A stretch of DNA of 42,966 nucleotides from an uncultured Muribaculaceae bacterium. Lineage in GTDB: Bacteria; Bacteroidota; Bacteroidia; Bacteroidales; Muribaculaceae. The translations under genes and the position numbers were made by a program. Of the stretch, positions 1 to 7,782 are shown one piece after another. The stretch's first letter is position 1. Every line of letters starts with the position of its first letter. The DNA is taken from assembly GCA_910583795.1 (NCBI GenBank), contig CAJTZQ010000031.1:1-42966 (forward strand), written 5' to 3'. The notes under the pieces are model-generated. The model saw only the letters and a list, made by a program, of their open reading frames with translations. It did not search any database and had not been told where the DNA came from.

Positions 1-54
1 CCAAGGACTCCCTGATTATGAGTCAGGTGCTCTGACCAACTGAGCTATAGGACC
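1..54 (-). tRNA. tRNA with CAT anticodon (tRNA-Met or Ile2), partial
   Basis: Read on the minus strand, the sequence has a 7-nt acceptor strand (GGTCCTA), TA at positions 8-9, a D arm beginning GCTC-AGTTGGT, and an anticodon arm with stem CCTGA/TCAGG around loop CTCATAA. The anticodon is therefore CAT. The 5' end is at 54. The T arm and 3' end lie outside the window. CAT may be elongator Met, initiator Met or lysidine-modified Ile2. The acceptor does not show the usual initiator start, and the missing 3' half prevents a firm choice. Confidence 0.9.
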
Positions 55-140
55 CCGCATTTGCGAGTGCAAAATTACAACCATTTTTTTTATTTTCCAA
101 ATTTTTCTTGTTATTTTCTTCTTTAAATATTAATTTTGTC

Positions 141-462
141 CGGGATCGTTGATTGATGGTCTTTGGTCGTTGATCTTTGGTCGGTGGATAATATCGTGGA
201 ACTCCGTCACTTTGTGACGATCACACGACAATATTCAATTGATAATTGATAATGAATAATTGATAATCGGAAAACGGGACGAGGACGACGATATTCAATT
301 GATAATTGATAATGAATAATTGATAATCGGACAACGGACAAACGGAAAACGGGAAACGGACAACGGGAAACGGAAAACGGGAAACGGACAACGGGAAACG
401 GACAACGGGAAACGGACAAACGGAAAACGGACAACGGACAACGGACAACGGACAAACAACGA
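141..462. repeat. Heptad-repeat intergenic element R1 upstream of prmC
   Basis: This stretch fills the gap before prmC. The left part is T/G-rich with GGTCTTT/GGTCGTT heptads (about 148-183). A small hairpin CGTCAC-TTT-GTGACG follows at 205-219. Two identical 40-bp copies of an ATTGATA-based block lie at 231-270 and 291-330, 60 bp apart. The right part (331-455) is an A/C/G array of AACGGAC/AACGGAA/AACGGGA heptads ending a few bases before the prmC ATG. The open frames across it on the minus strand are low-complexity repeat translations, not genes. Confidence 0.85.
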
Positions 463-471
463 ATATAACAT

Positions 472-1317
472 ATGCGTGAGACTCTAAAGAAATTGCGTGA
501 CACTCTGCGCCCAATCTACGGCGTCGGCGAGACACAAGCCATCATAAGGATCATGTTCCATTACCTCAAAGGATGGGACACTGTCGATATTCTCATTCAT
601 GAATCAGACGAGCTGTCACCTTTCATGAAATCTGAAATCGACAAAATACTCTCACGCCTTCTTAATCACGAGCCTATCCAATACATCACCGGGGAAGCCC
701 GCTTCAACGGTCTGATATTCAAAGTTACGCCTGATGTCCTTATTCCACGCCCTGAAACCGACGAACTGGTCGACATTATATCTACCGAGAACAGCGACGC
801 AGAAGACCTGCGGATTCTCGACATCGCCACTGGCTCCGGATGCATAGCTATAGCGCTTGCCCGTACTCTGAAATTTCCACATGTTTCCGCACTCGACGTC
901 TCCGAGAAAGCCCTGAAAGTGGCTGAAGAAAACGCCCGAAACCTAAAAACCGACATCAAATTCATTCATGCCGATATATTCAAATGGGAACCTGACAACA
1001 AATACGACATCATAGTCAGCAATCCGCCGTATATCGATGAAAGCGAGAAGAATGCCATGGAGCGGAATGTGCTTGACTACGAACCCGCTTCGGCGCTCTT
1101 TGTTCCCGACGATAATCCCCTCGTATTCTATAAAAGGATCGCACAGATTGCAAAAGATTCATTGGCTGCCCATGGTATATTGTATTTCGAAATAAACCCG
1201 CGACACGCTGAAGAGCTGAGCAGCTATCTGACATCTGAAGGATTTGACAACGCAGAAGTCATTCGTGACTCATTCGGCAAGCAACGGTTTATAAAAGCAT
1301 ATCACAATGAAGGATAA
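472..1317 (+). CDS. prmC: Peptide chain release factor N5-glutamine methyltransferase
   Basis: This 281-residue cytosolic SAM-dependent methyltransferase (HemK family) methylates the Gln of the GGQ motif in release factors RF1/RF2. Residues 117-130 (DIATGSGCIAIALA) form the SAM-binding glycine-rich motif I. NPPY at 184-187 is the family's catalytic signature for binding the glutamine amide. An N-terminal helical region (about 1-75) precedes the Rossmann domain, and the length is normal for the family. The ATG at 472 follows the A/C-rich arm of repeat R1 with no clear Shine-Dalgarno sequence. The last 11 nt overlap the next gene, so prmC, recX and the comF-like gene are probably co-transcribed. 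Confidence 0.95.
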   Translation: MRETLKKLRDTLRPIYGVGETQAIIRIMFHYLKGWDTVDILIHESDELSPFMKSEIDKILSRLLNHEPIQYITGEARFNGLIFKVTPDVLIPRPETDELVDIISTENSDAEDLRILDIATGSGCIAIALARTLKFPHVSALDVSEKALKVAEENARNLKTDIKFIHADIFKWEPDNKYDIIVSNPPYIDESEKNAMERNVLDYEPASALFVPDDNPLVFYKRIAQIAKDSLAAHGILYFEINPRHAEELSSYLTSEGFDNAEVIRDSFGKQRFIKAYHNEG

Positions 1318-1798
1318 AGAAGCTGTCACCCCCGACGCCGCACGCATACGCATGGCTGATCTCTGCGCCCGTTCAGAACAATGCGAAGCCGACATTCGCC
1401 AGAAATTATATAAAATGGGGATGACATCTTCGCAGACAGCCGAAATCATCGAATATCTTACCAATCATAAATTTATCGACAATGCACGTTTCGCGCGGAG
1501 CTTCGCACGCGACAAATGCCGGTTTTCAGCCTGGGGCAAATATAAGATACAGACAGCCTTGGCTGCCAAAAGATTATCTTCAAAAGATATCTCCCAAGGT
1601 ATAGAGAATATCGAAGAATCTGACTATAGGGACGCTCTGCGCAGAACTGCCGTGGCAAAAGCAAGAGGCATGGACCTATTCGGAGAAGACGCACGTGAGA
1701 ACAGAATGAAGCTTTACCGACACATCGTATCGCGTGGATTTGAATCGAATCTCGCAGCAGAAATGGTACGGACGATCATTAAAGATTCAAAGCCATGA
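1307..1798 (+). CDS. recX: RecX family regulatory protein
   Basis: A 163-residue, charged, all-helical protein with the repeated three-helix layout of RecX/OraA. Near the N terminus are 'CARSEQCEADIRQKLYKMG' and 'YLTNHKFIDNARFARSFARD', typical of RecX tandem repeats 1 and 2. RecX binds RecA filaments and modulates recombinase activity in the cytosol. The start overlaps the end of prmC by 11 nt, and the stop overlaps the next start as ATGA (1795-1798), both signs of translational coupling. No recA lies nearby, which is common for Bacteroidetes RecX. Confidence 0.88.
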   Translation: MKDKEAVTPDAARIRMADLCARSEQCEADIRQKLYKMGMTSSQTAEIIEYLTNHKFIDNARFARSFARDKCRFSAWGKYKIQTALAAKRLSSKDISQGIENIEESDYRDALRRTAVAKARGMDLFGEDARENRMKLYRHIVSRGFESNLAAEMVRTIIKDSKP

Positions 1799-2484
1799 AT
1801 CATTGGCTTACAGACCTACTGAATTTCGCATTCCCGGCGACATGTCATATTTGCGACTGCAAGCTCGCCCCTCATGAGAGATTCGCGTGCTCCCATTGCC
1901 TTGCGTCTTTACCCAGAACCGGTTTTCACCGGCGGGAAATGAATCCTATGGAAGAGCGTCTTGCAGGTAAATTCCCGTTTACAAGAGCTACGGGACATTT
2001 CTTTTACACCCGCGATTCCGCTCTCTCCACCCTCATCCAAGACATGAAATACCGCCATTTCCCGGGCATAGGGGATATGCTGGGGAGAATAGCCGGCGAG
2101 GAACTGTTTCCCTCAGGTTATTTCTCCGACATAGATATCATTTTGCCTGTACCGATGCATTTTCTAAAACAGGCACGAAGAGGTTACAACCAGACCCACC
2201 ATATTGCAAACGGCATAAGTAAAGCCACCGGCATACCCGTCTCATTCAACCTCAAGGCGACCCGCTCCCACAAGACACAGACATCAATGACACAGCAGCA
2301 ACGCCTTGAAAACACATCAGGAATTTTTGCCGTGCCCCGCCCCCAAGACCTTGACGGGAAGGGGATCCTGCTGATAGACGATGTCTGTACCACCGGCTCA
2401 ACCCTCATATCCGCCGCCTCCGCCATTGTCGCCGCCGTTCCCTCAGCAAGAATCTCAGTCTTCACATTAGGTGTCACTTTCTAA
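1795..2484 (+). CDS. ComF family phosphoribosyltransferase-like protein
   Basis: A 229-residue protein with an N-terminal zinc-finger-like cluster (C17, C20, C32, C35) and a C-terminal type I phosphoribosyltransferase fold. The PRPP-loop signature IDDVCTTGST is at about 194-203. Middle motifs 'ILPVPMH' and 'RGYNQTHHIA' are standard for ComF/GntX. In competent bacteria ComF supports DNA uptake. In Bacteroidetes the role is not established, so the family name should not be read as proof of competence. The start overlaps the recX stop by 4 nt. Downstream is a gap holding the pyrE promoter. Confidence 0.9.
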   Translation: MNHWLTDLLNFAFPATCHICDCKLAPHERFACSHCLASLPRTGFHRREMNPMEERLAGKFPFTRATGHFFYTRDSALSTLIQDMKYRHFPGIGDMLGRIAGEELFPSGYFSDIDIILPVPMHFLKQARRGYNQTHHIANGISKATGIPVSFNLKATRSHKTQTSMTQQQRLENTSGIFAVPRPQDLDGKGILLIDDVCTTGSTLISAASAIVAAVPSARISVFTLGVTF

Positions 2485-2540
2485 ATTAACACATTTTTGC
2501 ATTTCGGCTGCGCTTTTTATGTCCGATTTAATGTTTAATA

Positions 2541-2572
2541 TTTGGATGTTTTTGTAGATAAGTGTAACTTTG
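2541..2572 (+). promoter_or_regulatory. Bacteroidetes-type promoter for pyrE
   Basis: A TTTG (-33-like) at 2541-2544 and a TAACTTTG (-7 element, consensus TAnnTTTG) at 2565-2572 are separated by exactly 20 bp. The same arrangement with the same spacing occurs upstream of the toxin-antitoxin genes. The predicted leader before the ATG at 2646 is about 65-70 nt and A/T-rich. No attenuator hairpin is obvious in the leader. Confidence 0.7.
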
Positions 2573-2645
2573 CACTTTCGTGGAAAGCAAAAAAAGCTTT
2601 TCATCGAATCTACAGGTCTTTTTAATTAAAAAATAGCACTGTATT

Positions 2646-3290
2646 ATGAAAAAACCGGAAAGAATTCTTGCCGAGAAACTCCTTCAGATAAGCGCCATCA
2701 AGCTGCAGCCCCAAAATCCTTTTGTATGGGCTTCAGGATGGAATTCTCCCATTTACAACGACAACCGTCGTATATTGTCGTATCCTGACATTCGAAACTT
2801 CATAAAGGTGGAATTCGCGCGCACTATACTCGAGCATTTCCCGGATGTCGAGGCTATAGCCGGAGTTGCGACCGGAGCGATAGCCATCGGTGCCATCGTG
2901 GCAGACACCCTTGGACTACCCTACGTCTACGTCCGTGCCACCCCTAAAGACCATGGATTGGAAAATCTCATAGAAGGCAATCTTTTGCCGGGCAAAAAGG
3001 TGGTGGTGATCGAAGATCTTGTGTCCACCGGAGGCAGCTCGTTGAAGACTGTTGAAATCCTTCAGACCTACGGAAGTGATGTCATAGGCATGACATGCCT
3101 GTTCAGCTATCAGTTCCCGATGGCTGTCAAGAGATTTCACGAAGCCAACATCACTCTCGCCCCGCTTTGCACCTACCCGGTGATGCTCGAAGTGGCTGAG
3201 GAAATCAACTACATAAGCCCCGACGAAGCCGAGACCCTGCGCGAATGGCGTGAGGATCCCGCCGACTGGGCTCCCGATTTTAAAGAATAA
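2646..3290 (+). CDS. pyrE: Orotate phosphoribosyltransferase
   Basis: A 214-residue enzyme converting orotate and PRPP to orotidine 5'-phosphate in de novo pyrimidine synthesis. The PRPP-binding motif VVVIEDLVSTGGSS is at 119-132, and the OPRTase loop 'VRATPKDHGLENLIEG' (about 96-111) carries the mobile catalytic region. Near the N terminus 'FVWASGWNSPIYNDNR' matches the orotate-binding strand. Length is normal. It has its own promoter. A 17-bp gap leads to the SRPBCC gene, so pyrE probably heads an operon with genes unrelated to pyrimidine metabolism. Confidence 0.95.
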   Translation: MKKPERILAEKLLQISAIKLQPQNPFVWASGWNSPIYNDNRRILSYPDIRNFIKVEFARTILEHFPDVEAIAGVATGAIAIGAIVADTLGLPYVYVRATPKDHGLENLIEGNLLPGKKVVVIEDLVSTGGSSLKTVEILQTYGSDVIGMTCLFSYQFPMAVKRFHEANITLAPLCTYPVMLEVAEEINYISPDEAETLREWREDPADWAPDFKE

Positions 3291-3307
3291 ACCCATAACC
3301 GACGACT

Positions 3308-3745
3308 ATGGCTACATACAACAGTGAAGACGTTTTGTTGCAGGCACCGGCAGAGGCTGTGTTCTCAAAACTCTCCAATCTTGAAAACTTGCGTTCTCTT
3401 CTCGAAAAAGTTCCCGCCGACAAGATTCCGGCAGACAAGATGGAAATGTTCAACAGCATTACCATCACCCCCGACGCTATAACAGTGCCGGGAGGTCCGG
3501 TAGGCGCTCTTACATTCCGGGTAAAAGAGAAAGTGGAGCCGTCGCTTATCCGTCTTGTAGGAGAGGGGTCGCCTGTGCCTCTGTCTCTTGCCATGCACAT
3601 TTCTCCCGACTCAGAGACAACTTCCAAAGCAAAAGTTGTCATCGACATAGATATCCCCGCCATGCTGAAACCTATGGTGGGAGGTCACATCCAGAAGATG
3701 GCAGATCAGTTCGGGCAGGTGCTCAAGGCAATTCCATTCGCATGA
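3308..3745 (+). CDS. SRPBCC (START/Bet v1-like) family protein
   Basis: A 145-residue protein starting with a typical SRPBCC strand and helix, 'LLQAPAEAVFSKLSNLENL'. The C-terminal long helix ('MLKPMVGGHIQKMADQFGQVLKAI') closes the hydrophobic ligand pocket in this fold. There is no signal peptide, so it is probably cytosolic. Ligand and activity are unknown. It sits 17 bp after pyrE and its stop overlaps the next start (ATGA, 3742-3745). My impression that small SRPBCC proteins often lie near pyrE in Bacteroidales is from memory and was not checked here. Confidence 0.75.
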   Translation: MATYNSEDVLLQAPAEAVFSKLSNLENLRSLLEKVPADKIPADKMEMFNSITITPDAITVPGGPVGALTFRVKEKVEPSLIRLVGEGSPVPLSLAMHISPDSETTSKAKVVIDIDIPAMLKPMVGGHIQKMADQFGQVLKAIPFA

Positions 3746-4263
3746 AGACAGGGTTGAGCCTGCTTTTGATTGCCGGAACAGCAGCCATAGCGGGAGGATG
3801 CGACAGTGTGGAAAACGACAGGATTCCCGCTTCTCCCGTCAACATTGCGCTTTCTGACGCCGGCAGCTGGAACACGTATGGAGTAGCCGGCTACGGTGCA
3901 AACCGCAGGTTTATACTCTCACAAGGCATAAGGGAACCGCTCGGATTCCCCTATTCCCAGACAAGCGCCACAGGATTTGGAGGCGTTCTCCTTATCAGCG
4001 GCATGGATCCTTTTACAGCCACCACCGACACTCCCCTCGCCTACGACCTTGCATGCCCCGTGGAAAGGAAATCAGACGTAAGGGTGGAAATCGAGGGAGA
4101 CCTTTATGAAGCGGTCTGTCCGCAATGCGGATCTCACTACGATGTCACAATGGGTGGAGGCTCCCCGCTGTCAGGCCCTGCCGCAACAGGGAGTAAGAAA
4201 TACGGGCTCAAGCGATATCGTTGCATCCCCTCCGGGACCGGAGGTTTTATTATAACTAACTGA
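3742..4263 (+). CDS. Rieske-like lipoprotein with altered metal-site motifs
   Basis: A 173-residue lipoprotein with a lipobox ending at C20 (AIAGGC). The C-terminal half resembles a Rieske ferredoxin domain: 'DLACPVE' (C105), then 'VCPQCGSHYDV' (C126, C129) and 'GGSPLSGPA'. A normal Rieske [2Fe-2S] site uses CxH and CxxH. Here the first motif lacks His, and the second is CPQC with Cys at the His position. The fold may be kept while the metal site is different (zinc, a Cys-rich cluster, or none). It would face the periplasm or sit on the outer membrane. Translational coupling to the SRPBCC gene is suggested by the ATGA overlap. Function is unknown. Confidence 0.6.
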   Translation: MKTGLSLLLIAGTAAIAGGCDSVENDRIPASPVNIALSDAGSWNTYGVAGYGANRRFILSQGIREPLGFPYSQTSATGFGGVLLISGMDPFTATTDTPLAYDLACPVERKSDVRVEIEGDLYEAVCPQCGSHYDVTMGGGSPLSGPAATGSKKYGLKRYRCIPSGTGGFIITN

Positions 4264-4309
4264 AACGGCATTAACATCTCTCCCGATAGCCGACAGAGTT
4301 TCTTGAAAT

Positions 4310-4966
4310 ATGGACTTTATTGAAAGTCTCTTCTATATGATATGGCGTGGAATCGCCATAGGAATCCTTATCTCCGCGCCTATGGGTCCGGTGGGGATCC
4401 TATGCATCCAGCGCACTCTTGACAAAGGCAGACGTCCCGGTTTCTACACCGGGGTGGGCGCCTCTATTTCCGATCTTTTCTATTGTCTGCTCACCGGTTT
4501 CGGGCTTTCGTTTATACAGGAGTTTATCGAGCGCAATCAAAATGTGATCCAGCTCGTTGGAAGCGCCGTGCTCATCGGGTTCAGCATATACCTTTTCCGG
4601 AAAAATCCGGCATCTTCACTCAAACCCGCCACCCAGCCGGAGCCGATTTCACCCAAAAAGAATATCCTCGGAGGATTTCTCTTCACATTCTCCAATCCCC
4701 TGATACTGTTCCTGATTATAGGTCTGTTCGCCCGCTTCAATTTCCCGGTTCCGGACGTCAAATTCTATCACTATATTGTTGGCTACATCTCGATATGTGT
4801 CGGGGCAATCGCATGGTGGTGGTTCGTCACATATGCTATAGATAAAGTGCGCGCACACTTCAACGTGCGGTCGATGTGGCTGATAAACCGTATAATCGGC
4901 ATCATAATTCTCCTCTTTGCAATTGTCGGTATAGCCACCGGCATATACAATCTTGTCTCCCCATGA
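4310..4966 (+). CDS. LysE/RhtB family exporter
   Basis: A 218-residue inner-membrane protein with about six hydrophobic segments. The N-terminal signature 'SAPMGPVGILCIQRTLDKG' followed by 'GFYTGVGASISDLFY' is the conserved LysE/RhtB first-helix region. 'FTFSNPLILFLIIGLF' matches the second conserved block. The family exports amino acids and related metabolites, but the substrate cannot be deduced. The C-terminal segment is a long membrane helix ('IIGIIILLFAIVGIATGI'). The stop overlaps the start of the next reading frame (ATGA at 4963-4966). Confidence 0.88.
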   Translation: MDFIESLFYMIWRGIAIGILISAPMGPVGILCIQRTLDKGRRPGFYTGVGASISDLFYCLLTGFGLSFIQEFIERNQNVIQLVGSAVLIGFSIYLFRKNPASSLKPATQPEPISPKKNILGGFLFTFSNPLILFLIIGLFARFNFPVPDVKFYHYIVGYISICVGAIAWWWFVTYAIDKVRAHFNVRSMWLINRIIGIIILLFAIVGIATGIYNLVSP

Positions 4967-6036
4967 TACTGCACCACCTCCTCCCCCTCCTCGTAATAAC
5001 CCTTGTCTGCGGCGCCAAAGCCGGCGACATGCCTGCGTCAAAACGCATTCATTTCAACACCGGTAGGGGCTACTCCCCCTTTCAGCATGCCACTCCCGGC
5101 GGCATCGACATCCATAACCAAACCTTTGCAGATATCTCAGACGGTACCGGTCTGCCTGACTCGTTATCAGATTTCTCTATTTCTTTCAGGGCAACAAATT
5201 TGTCGTGCCATCCCTCCAAGAGATTTACTTACAAGGATTCACAAGGCGCAAGACGTCATCGGTTAAACCCGGAATGGAGCTTTTGGGTCTGCACCACGGA
5301 TGCCGACACATTGTCTTTTACAATAAAATCGGAAGATATCCCCGACCCCATATCATCAACCCCGGCTTTACGCATCACAGCCCTCCGCTCGGGGAGCGGC
5401 GATATAATCGCATCTCAGGTCATAAAGGAGGGTGTTGACTGCCACTCCGGCGCCAACTAATGGAATATTACAGTATCCCCGCTCTCCATAAACATCTCCG
5501 CAGGCAACCATACTCTCCAGCCTGTCTTGACTATGCCGAATGCAGGTTGTAGATTTACAGGCTTCGGTTTTACGGCGTCTCCCGCCGCTCATGTTCTCAT
5601 TTCCGACATTACAATCACAGATAAAACTCCTGACGCCCGGCGACAATCGACGGAATACGAAGATGCCGAAAAATTAAAAGAAAGACTTGAAAACCCACAG
5701 GATTCTCTTGAAGGATATTGGGCAGTCTTCGACCGCACACTTGAAGAGACCCTGCTGCAAATGGGTGGAGAGTATCGTCTGGCAATTATCAAAGATGGCG
5801 ACAGGTATCTCATATTATATCTCTCGGGGGCAAAGACAAACGCATCGGCATGGGAACCGGGGATGATAAAAGGGATACTCACTCCCGATCCCTTCCCGGA
5901 GACATACAGCGTAACCTGGTACGACTCCGAAGGTAATCCACTGACAAAAGACATCAAGGCACAGCTCGGCGAGGGCACCACGCTGCTCATCCAATTCCCA
6001 TACCATTCCTCTACCCTGCGTCTCCGTAAGTTATGA
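4963..6036 (+). pseudogene. Secreted protein gene interrupted by an in-frame TAA
   Basis: The frame starts at an ATG overlapping the LysE stop. It encodes a signal peptide ('MILHHLLPLLVITLVCGAKA') and runs 165 codons to TAA at 5458-5460. The same frame then continues without interruption from TGG at 5461 to TGA at 6034-6036 (191 codons), although no ATG occurs until 5527. Both parts look like one secreted beta-rich protein of about 357 residues, and the C-terminal part contains a coiled stretch ('EDAEKLKERLENPQDSLEGY'). I do not recognise the family. The TAA could be a true nonsense mutation, a strain-specific variant, a sequencing error or a readthrough codon. The intact flanking frame argues for a recent event. 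Confidence 0.75.
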
Positions 6037-6230
6037 GTTGTCCGTTGCCCGCGGGTCTTTGGTCTTTGGATTATTCGGGAAAACGATTATCAATTGATAA
6101 TTGATAATTGATAATTGATAATTGATAATTGATAATCGGAAAACAGACAACGGAAAACAGACAACGGAAAACGGGCAACGGAAAACAGACAACGGAAAAC
6201 GGACAACAGACAACGGAAAACGGAAAAACG
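6037..6230. repeat. Heptad-repeat intergenic element R2
   Basis: This lies between two convergent frames. The left arm (6037-6069) is T/G-rich with GTTGTCCGTT and GGTCTTT heptads. The centre holds six perfect tandem copies of ATTGATA (6093-6134). The right arm (6135-6229) is an A/C/G-rich array of AACGGAA/AACAGAC heptads. Left-arm words are reverse complements of words used in right arms elsewhere (GTCCGTT and AACGGAC). It ends immediately before the integrase stop codon. Confidence 0.85.
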
Positions 6231-6233
6231 TAT

Positions 6234-7172
6234 TCAGTATATCGAATCAAGTATCAGACGGTTGGCACTATCGATTACCGTATTATTGATCGAATCGAGA
6301 TAAATACGGGTTATCATTTCCGAACTATGCCCCATTCCCTCACTGATCACCGACATAGGAATCTCCTTCAGGCGTGCCGCGCTTGCCCATGAATGACGCG
6401 CCACATACATTGTGAGCATTATGTCGCAACCCACCTTCTTCCCGATCTCTTTAAGTTTATGGTTGATAAGGTGACTTGCATTGAGGTATTGCCTACGCGC
6501 CTCCTCTCCGGAAGCAGAGAGAATCGGAAGGAGATAAGGGGAATCGGGATGCGAATATCGGTCTACTATTTCACGCATACATTCTTCCATCTTGATAAAC
6601 AGTCGCCTGCCGGTCTTTTTCCTGTAATACCCAATCAACCCGTCTTTAAGGTCGCTCTTGCGAAGATACGCCATGTCGACAAGCGACATTCCTCTCATAT
6701 AGAATGAAAACAGAAACATGTCGCGCGCAAAAGCGAGCAACGGGGATGCAGAGAGATCAAGTTTCCTTATAAGGGAGATTGTTTCAAGAGTGACAGCGCG
6801 TTTAGCTGTCTTGTCTACCCCCGTGTAGACTCCGGCAAACGGTGCAGGCACGGCAGGTGTGATAAATCCGCTTCTCACGGCACGGTTGTATGTAGCCCTG
6901 AAGATGCGCATATAAAAAGAGGAACTGTTTCTGCACACCCCCTTTTCTCTCAGATGTGATTCATAGCTGTGCGCAAATAGTGTACTGATGTCCGACAGCA
7001 ATAGATCGTTCCCTCCGGTGAACTCTTTCAAAGATCTGAGAGTAGATCGATAGGTTTCGGCAGTGCGCGGGTGACCGGTAGTCGCCAATTCTTCGATAAC
7101 CGTGTTCATAAAGTCAAAGAAAGAGCCGTCGTGACCTTCAAAAGAGCAGGCTGGATTGATAGGATTCGCCAT
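6234..7172 (-). CDS. Tyrosine recombinase (phage-type integrase, short Tsr-like form)
   Basis: A 312-residue recombinase. The ATG at 7172 (MANPIN...) is preferred over the in-frame upstream ATG at 7346, because the extra 58 residues look like translated leader and the chosen ATG follows an A-rich run. A SAM-like core-binding domain (about 15-115) precedes the catalytic domain with R160 (FYMRGMSL), R259 (YVARHSW), H282 (GHSS) and nucleophile Y291 (IYLDS). As in many Bacteroidetes integrases, the first His of box II is replaced by Tyr. There is no N-terminal arm-binding domain, resembling the short invertases that flip promoters in Bacteroides. No phage or ICE genes flank it. A perfect 8-bp-stem hairpin (7175-7193) lies just upstream of the start. 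Confidence 0.88.
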   Translation of the reverse strand: MANPINPACSFEGHDGSFFDFMNTVIEELATTGHPRTAETYRSTLRSLKEFTGGNDLLLSDISTLFAHSYESHLREKGVCRNSSSFYMRIFRATYNRAVRSGFITPAVPAPFAGVYTGVDKTAKRAVTLETISLIRKLDLSASPLLAFARDMFLFSFYMRGMSLVDMAYLRKSDLKDGLIGYYRKKTGRRLFIKMEECMREIVDRYSHPDSPYLLPILSASGEEARRQYLNASHLINHKLKEIGKKVGCDIMLTMYVARHSWASAARLKEIPMSVISEGMGHSSEMITRIYLDSINNTVIDSANRLILDSIY

Positions 7173-7350
7173 AACGTTTTTTTCTAAAAAACGGAAGGCA
7201 ATGAACAATTTGGAAAGCAACAAATGGGACCAGGGTGACGCAGGTTGCCAAGATGACCGTCGACAAAGTGAAACAGATTCTTTCCTCACCAGATAGTTAT
7301 TAGTAAGGATAAAAACAAATGAACAAAGGGGTTGACAAATGAACAAATGC

Positions 7351-7509
7351 TTATTTCTTACTAAACAGGATGGGAATTGAATCGCAGAGTATTTCGGGAG
7401 TGATATCTTTTGATATCATTCCCTTCTCTTTGTCAATGAGGTAAAGCATCGGGATCGCCAGTAGACAGTAGGCTTTACATCTTGGATGACATCTGATTAA
7501 ACAATGCCA
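7351..7509 (-). pseudogene. C-terminal relic of a DUF5106/thioredoxin-fold lipoprotein gene
   Basis: Read on the minus strand, a short frame bounded by stops (TAA at 7510-7512 and at 7351-7353) encodes '...AIPMLYLIDKEKGMISKD...ILFSKK'. This matches the C-terminal end of the DUF5106-like protein that closes the plus-strand pilus operon, where the equivalent stretch is 'LPALPTFYLLDPNGTILLKD'. There is no start codon and the upstream part is absent. The minus-strand pilus operon therefore probably once ended with the same gene as its mirror copy. The hairpin at 7537-7568 sits where the missing part should be. Confidence 0.6.
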
Positions 7510-7536
7510 TTATGCCCACGCCGGGCGAATTAAAAT

Positions 7537-7568
7537 AGGGGCGCACCGTCTCACGACGCCGCGCCCCT
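7537..7568 (-). terminator. GC-rich hairpin after the minus-strand pilus operon
   Basis: AGGGGCGC (7537-7544) pairs perfectly with GCGCCCCT (7561-7568) around a 16-nt loop. On the minus strand the stem is followed by TATTTTAA, so it could end transcription of the pilus operon. It also resembles GC-rich palindromic repeats scattered in Bacteroidales intergenic DNA, so its origin may be a REP-like element. Confidence 0.5.
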
Positions 7569-7782
7569 GCCTACTACTATTAATTTAATTGCTATAAAGT
7601 GATATAACTATAGTCTGATAATGCAATTGTTAAATGCCCCTGTCTTTCGGTATTCAATCCGTTTTCACGCCATCCAATACCTAAAGCTTACCGGGGTATT
7701 ATGCTGTATCCTTATCCGACCTGATTATTGAGCGCGGTGGCACTTATATATCAGATTTTTCCCAAGTTACTTTTGGGATTCC
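7569..7782. other. Gene-free spacer with a possible small protein relic
   Basis: No convincing gene. On the minus strand one frame ending at 7592 reads '...GWRENGLNTERQGHLTIALSDY'. With two upstream stops it continues back toward the tip gene, and a faint resemblance to C-terminal segments of fimbrial tip proteins is possible. The remainder is A/T-rich and without repeats. Confidence 0.3.

Noticed and set aside
231..330. Possible CRISPR array (40-bp copies 60 bp apart)
   Set aside because: Only two copies, the spacer is itself repeat vocabulary, and no cas genes are present.
207..535. Two long minus-strand reading frames rich in CPLSVVRCPF-like peptides
   Set aside because: They translate the heptad repeat R1. 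The 7-residue peptide period follows from 7-bp units, there is no signal of a real protein, and they overlap the prmC start.
7592..7687. Short minus-strand frame '...GWRENGLNTERQGHL...' as a gene
   Set aside because: No start codon, 31 codons, stops immediately upstream. At most a decayed fragment, and its resemblance to tip proteins is too weak to call.
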